Shown piece after piece: positions 60,201 to 64,000 of a stretch of DNA of 64,000 nucleotides. A model generated the notes under the pieces. It was not told the origin of the DNA, made no database searches, and worked only from the letters and a program-made list of their open reading frames with translations. The stretch is from Elymus sibiricus. Taxonomy: Eukaryota > Streptophyta > Magnoliopsida > Poales > Poaceae. Positions within the stretch are counted from its first letter, which is position 1, and every line of letters begins with the position of its first letter. Position numbers and translations under genes: made by a program. The stretch spans positions 4,474,001 through 4,538,000 of the forward strand of contig CM077673.1 in NCBI GenBank assembly GCA_039707655.1, given 5' to 3'.

Positions 60201-63200
60201 ATAGAAAACTGGCCGGAAAAGACAAAATCTGCTAGTTTTGGTGAGGTCCCGGTAACCGGTCCACGGGCTTCCCCGAATGTTCGGACGACCACGACAACCA
60301 AAAAAATAGTGAATAATAGCATAGAAATCTGGTCAGAATGGACAAAATCTGCGAGTTTTGGCGAGGTCCCCGTAAGCGAACCCCGGGGTTCCCGGAACAT
60401 TTGGATCGCCCCGGGACCCATAACCAGAGAGTAATAGCATAGAAAACAGGTAAGAATGGACCAAATCTGCGAGTTTTGGCGATGTCACCGTAACCGGTCC
60501 ACGGGCTTCCCCGAACGTTCGGACGACCAAGACAACCAAAAAACAGTGAATAATAGCACAGAAAACTAGTAAGAATGGAACAAATCTGCGAGTTTTGGCG
60601 AGGTCCCCGTAACCGGACCCCGGGCTTCCCCGAACGTTCGGACGACCACGACAACCAAAAAACAGTGAATAATAGCATAGAAAACTGGTAAGAATGGACC
60701 AAATCTGCGAGTTTTGGCAAGGTCCCCGGGCATCCCCAAATGTTGGGACGACCACAACAACCAAAAACAGTGAATAATAGCATAGAAAACAGGTAAGAAT
60801 GGACCAAATCTGCGAGTTTTGGCGAGGTCCCCGTAAGCGGACCCCATGGTTCCCCGAACGTCTCGATCGTCCCGAGACCCAAAATCAGTGAGTAATAGCA
60901 TAGAAAACTGGCCGGAACAGACAAAATCTGCTAGTTTTGGCGAGGTCCCGGTAACCGGTCCACGGGCTTCCCCGAATGTTTGGACGGCCACGACAACCAA
61001 AAAAACAGTGAATAATAGCATAGAAATCTGGTCAGAATGGACAAAATCTGCGAGTTTTGGGGAGGTCCCCGTAAGCGAACCCCGGGGTTCCCCAAACATT
61101 TGGATCGCCCCGGGACCCATAATCAGTGAGTAATAGCATAGAAAACAGGTAAGAATGGACCAAATCTGCGAGTTTTGGCGATGTCACCGTAACCGGTCCA
61201 CAGGCTTCCCCGAACGTTCGGACGACCAAGACAACCAAAAAACAGTGAATAATGGCACAGAAAGCTAGTAAGAATGGACCAAATCTGCGAGTTTTGGCGA
61301 GGTCCCCGTAACCGGACCCCGGGCTTCCCCGAACGTTCGGACGACCACGACAACCAAAAAACAGTGAATAATAGCATAGAAAACCGGTAAGAATGGACCA
61401 AATCTGCGAGTTTTGGCAAGGTCCCCGTAACCGGACCCTGGGCATCCCCCAATGTTGGGACGACCACAACAACCAAAAACAGTGAATAATAGCATAGAAA
61501 ACAGGTAAGAATGGACCAAATCTGCGAGTTTTGGCGAGGTCCCCGTAAGCGGACCCCATGGTTCCCCGAACGTTTCGATCGTCCCGAGACCCAAAATCAG
61601 TGAGTAATAGCATAGAAAACTGGCCGGAAAAGACAAAATCTGCTAGTTTTGGCGAGGTCCCGGTAACCGGTCCACGGGCTTCCCCAAATGTTCGGACGGC
61701 CACGACAACCAAAAAAACAGTGAATAATAGCATAGAAATCTGGTCAGAAAGGACAAAATCTGCGAGTTTTGGCGAGGTCCCCGTAAGCGGACCCCGGGGT
61801 TCCCCAAACATTTGGATCGCCCTGGGACCCATAATCAGAGAGTAATAGCATAGAAAACAGGTAAGAATTGACCAAATCTGAGAGTTTTGGCGATGTCACC
61901 GTAACCGGTCCACGGGCTTCCCCGAACGTTCGGACGTCCAAGACAACTAAAAAACAGTGAATAATAGCGCAGAAAACTAGTAAGAATGGATCAAATCTGC
62001 GAGTTTTGGCGAGGTCCCCGTAACCGGACCCCGGGCTTCCCCGAACGTTCGGACGACCACGACAACCAACAAACAGTGAATAATAGCATAGAAAACTGGT
62101 AAGAATGGACCAAATCTGCGAGTTTTGGCAAGGTCCCCGTAACCGGTCCCCGGGCATCCCCAAATGTTGGGACGACCACAACAACCCAAAACAGTGAATA
62201 ATAGCGTAGAAAACAGGTAAGAATGGACCAAATCTGCGAGTTTTGGCGAGGTCCCCGTAAACGGACCCCATGGTTCCCCGAACGTTTCGATCGTCCCGAG
62301 ACCCAAAATCAGTGAGTAATAGCATAGAAAACTGGCCGGAAAAGACAAAATCTGCTAGTTTTGGCGAGGTCCCGGTAACCGGTCCACGGGCTTCCCCGAA
62401 TGTTCGGACGGCCACGACAACCAAAAAAACAGTGAATAATAGCATAGAAATCTGGTCAGAATGGACAAAATCTGCGAGTTTTGGCGAGGTCCCCGTAAGC
62501 GGACCCCGGGGTTCCCCGAACATTTGGATCGCCCCGGGACCCATAACCAGTGAGTAATAGCATAGAAAACAGGTAAGAATGGACCAAACATGCGAGTTTT
62601 GGTGATGTCACCGTAACCGGTCCACAGGCTTCCCCGAACGTTCGGACGACCAAGACAACCAAAAAACAGTGAATAATAGCACAGAAAGCTAGTAAGAATG
62701 GACCAAATCTGCGAGTTTTGGCGAGGTCCCCGTAACCGGACCCCGGGCTTCCCCGAACGTTCGGACGACCACGACAACTAAAAAACAGTGAATAATAGCA
62801 TAGAAAACCGGTAAGAATGGACAAAATCTGCGAGTTTTGGCAAGGTCCCCGTAACCGGACCCTGGGCATCCCCAAATGTTGGGACGACCACAACAACCAA
62901 AAGCAGTGAATAATAGCATAGAAAACAAGTAAGAATGGACCAAATCTGCGAGTTTTGGCGAGGTCCCCGTAAGCGGACCCCATGGTTCCCCGAACGTTTC
63001 GATCGTCCCGAGACCGAAAATCAGTGAGTAATAGCATAGAAAACTGGCCGGAAAAGACAAAATCTGCTAGTTTTGGTGAGGTCCCGGTAACCGGTCCACG
63101 GGCTTCCCCGAATGTTCGGACGGCCACGACAACCAAAAAAACAGTGAATAATAGCATAGAAATCTGGTCAGAATGGACAAAATCTGCGAGTTTTGGCGAG

Positions 63201-64000
63201 GTCCCCGTAAGCGGACCCCGGGGTTCCCCGAACATTTGGATCGCCCCGGGACCCATAATCAGAGAGTAATAGCATAGAAAACAGGTAAGAATTGACCAAA
63301 TCTGCGAGTTTTGGCGATGTCCCCGTAACCGGTACACGGGCTTCCCCGAACGTTCGGACGACCACGACAACCAAAAAACAGTGAATAATAGAACAGGAAA
63401 CTAGTAAGAATGGACGAAATCTGCGAGTTTTGGTGAGGTCCCCGTAACCGGACCCTGGGCTTCCCCGAACGTTCGGACGACCACGACAACCAAAAAACAG
63501 TGAATAATAGCACAGAAAACTGGTAAGAATGGACCAAATCTGCGAGTTTTGGCAAGGTCCCCGGGCATCCCCAAATGTTGGGACGACCACAACAACCAAA
63601 AACAGTGAATAATAGCATAGAAAACAGGTAAGAATGGACCAAATCTGCGAGTTTTGGCGAGGTCCCCGTAAGCGGACCCCATGGTTCCCCGAACGTCTCG
63701 ATCGTCCCGAGACCCGAAATCAGTGAGTAATAGCATAGAAAACTGGCCGGAACAGACAAAATCTGCTAGTTTTGGCGAGGTCCCGGTAACCGGTCCACGG
63801 GCTTCCCCGAATGTTTGGACGGCCACGACAACCAAAAAAACAGTGAATAATAGCATAGAAATCTGGTCAGAATGGACAAAATCTGCGAGTTTTGGGGAGG
63901 TCCCCGTAAGCGAACCCCGGGGTTCCCCGAACATTTGGATCGCCCCGGGACCCATAATCAGTGAGTAATAGCATAGAAAACAGGTAAGAATGGACCAAAT
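57299..64000. repeat. Regular 6-mer HOR copies to the window end
   Basis: Anchors at 57299, 58011, 58723, 59435, 60147, 60846, 61558, 62270, 62982 and 63681, spaced 712 bp except two at 699. A private GGATGACCAAGAC change in A is shared by three successive copies (near 57675, 58387 and 59099). The array continues past base 64000. Confidence 0.9.
60707..60811 (+). repeat. Short C monomer on a different background
   Basis: It has the same 13-bp loss as at 8382-8486, but with ACCACAACAACC and after a B with an intact A6 tract. The linked marks of the other short C copies are missing. A similar copy lies near 63534-63638. Confidence 0.85.

Larger units (their letters stand above)
1..64000 (+). 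repeat. Satellite DNA array, ~119-bp monomer, filling the window
   Basis: Every stretch I read is a head-to-tail copy of one 118-120 bp monomer, all in the same orientation. Each monomer begins near GCGAGTTTTGGCGAGGTCCC. A GC-rich part with C-runs follows, then an A-tract (CAACCAAAAAACAGTG or a diverged form), then an AATAATAGCATAG-like segment and a GGTAAGAATGGACCAAATCT-like end. Roughly 540 monomers fit in the window. No flanking unique sequence, transposon insertion or inversion was seen, so neither array edge is inside the window. The family is unrecognised. A eukaryotic centromeric or heterochromatic satellite is the natural reading; that location is inference, while the repeat structure is directly visible. 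Confidence 0.98.

Noticed and set aside
1..64000. CRISPR array
   Set aside because: Repeats are 118-120 bp with no unique spacers and no cas genes; all sequence belongs to the repeat itself.
1..64000. rDNA spacer, tRNA, snRNA or telomeric repeats
   Set aside because: No stretch resembles rRNA or tRNA genes and no short telomere-like repeat is present. The repeated unit has no recognisable RNA gene core.
1..64000. Transposon or insertion sequence inside the array
   Set aside because: No unit-breaking insertion, terminal inverted repeat or target-site duplication was found. All length changes are explained by gain or loss of monomers or small indels.
1..64000. Inverted blocks or hairpin-scale inverted repeats between HORs
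   Set aside because: Every monomer I followed runs in the same direction; no strand switch was seen.

Overview
The whole 64-kb window is one head-to-tail satellite DNA array. I see no protein gene, RNA gene, transposon, CRISPR array or unique sequence. The basic monomer is about 118-120 bp. Its first half is GC-rich, built around C-runs and a dyad-symmetric core. Its second half is A-rich, with an A-tract followed by a GTGAATAATAGCATAG-like stretch. A hierarchical array of this kind points to a eukaryote, in centromeric, pericentromeric or other constitutive heterochromatin. I do not recognise the satellite family and cannot name the organism.

Six diverged monomer types, called A to F here, follow one another in fixed order and form a 712-bp higher-order repeat (HOR). 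In a reference copy they are A 2927-3045, B 3046-3164, C 3165-3282, D 3283-3400, E 3401-3520 and F 3521-3638. Type D carries a unique CCATGG, which I used as an anchor. I located 85 D monomers. Spacings between successive anchors are 710-712 (normal 6-mer), 698-699 (6-mer with a 13-bp deletion in C), 831 (7-mer), 594 (5-mer), 238 (D-E dimer), and 780, 950, 1171 and 1660 (compound or rearranged).

Layout: 1-2842 is two copies of a 1421-bp double HOR. 2843-4027 is plain 6-mers. 4028-8520 and 8521-12302 are two copies of a roughly 4-kb block containing paired 474-bp 4-mers. 12303-15607 is mixed 6-mers and one 4-mer. 15608-22129 is a 2120-bp unit followed by two 2201-bp derivatives with an out-of-register junction. 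22130-25401 is a 1661-bp duplication. 25402-26623 is 6-mers. 26624-55045 is a third-level array of 19-monomer units (2241 bp) mixed with 13-monomer units (1529 bp) and one rearranged segment. 55046-56660 is a copy of sequence found 42.7 kb upstream. 56661-64000 returns to mostly regular 712-bp repeats.

Nothing here works as a gene system. The content of interest is the record of unequal exchange and local amplification, plus a few motifs that recur in nearly every monomer: a dyad core, a CENP-B-box-like sequence, and splice-donor-like sequences on the + strand. Many long open frames exist, mostly on the minus strand, but they come from the repeat structure and I annotate none as coding.
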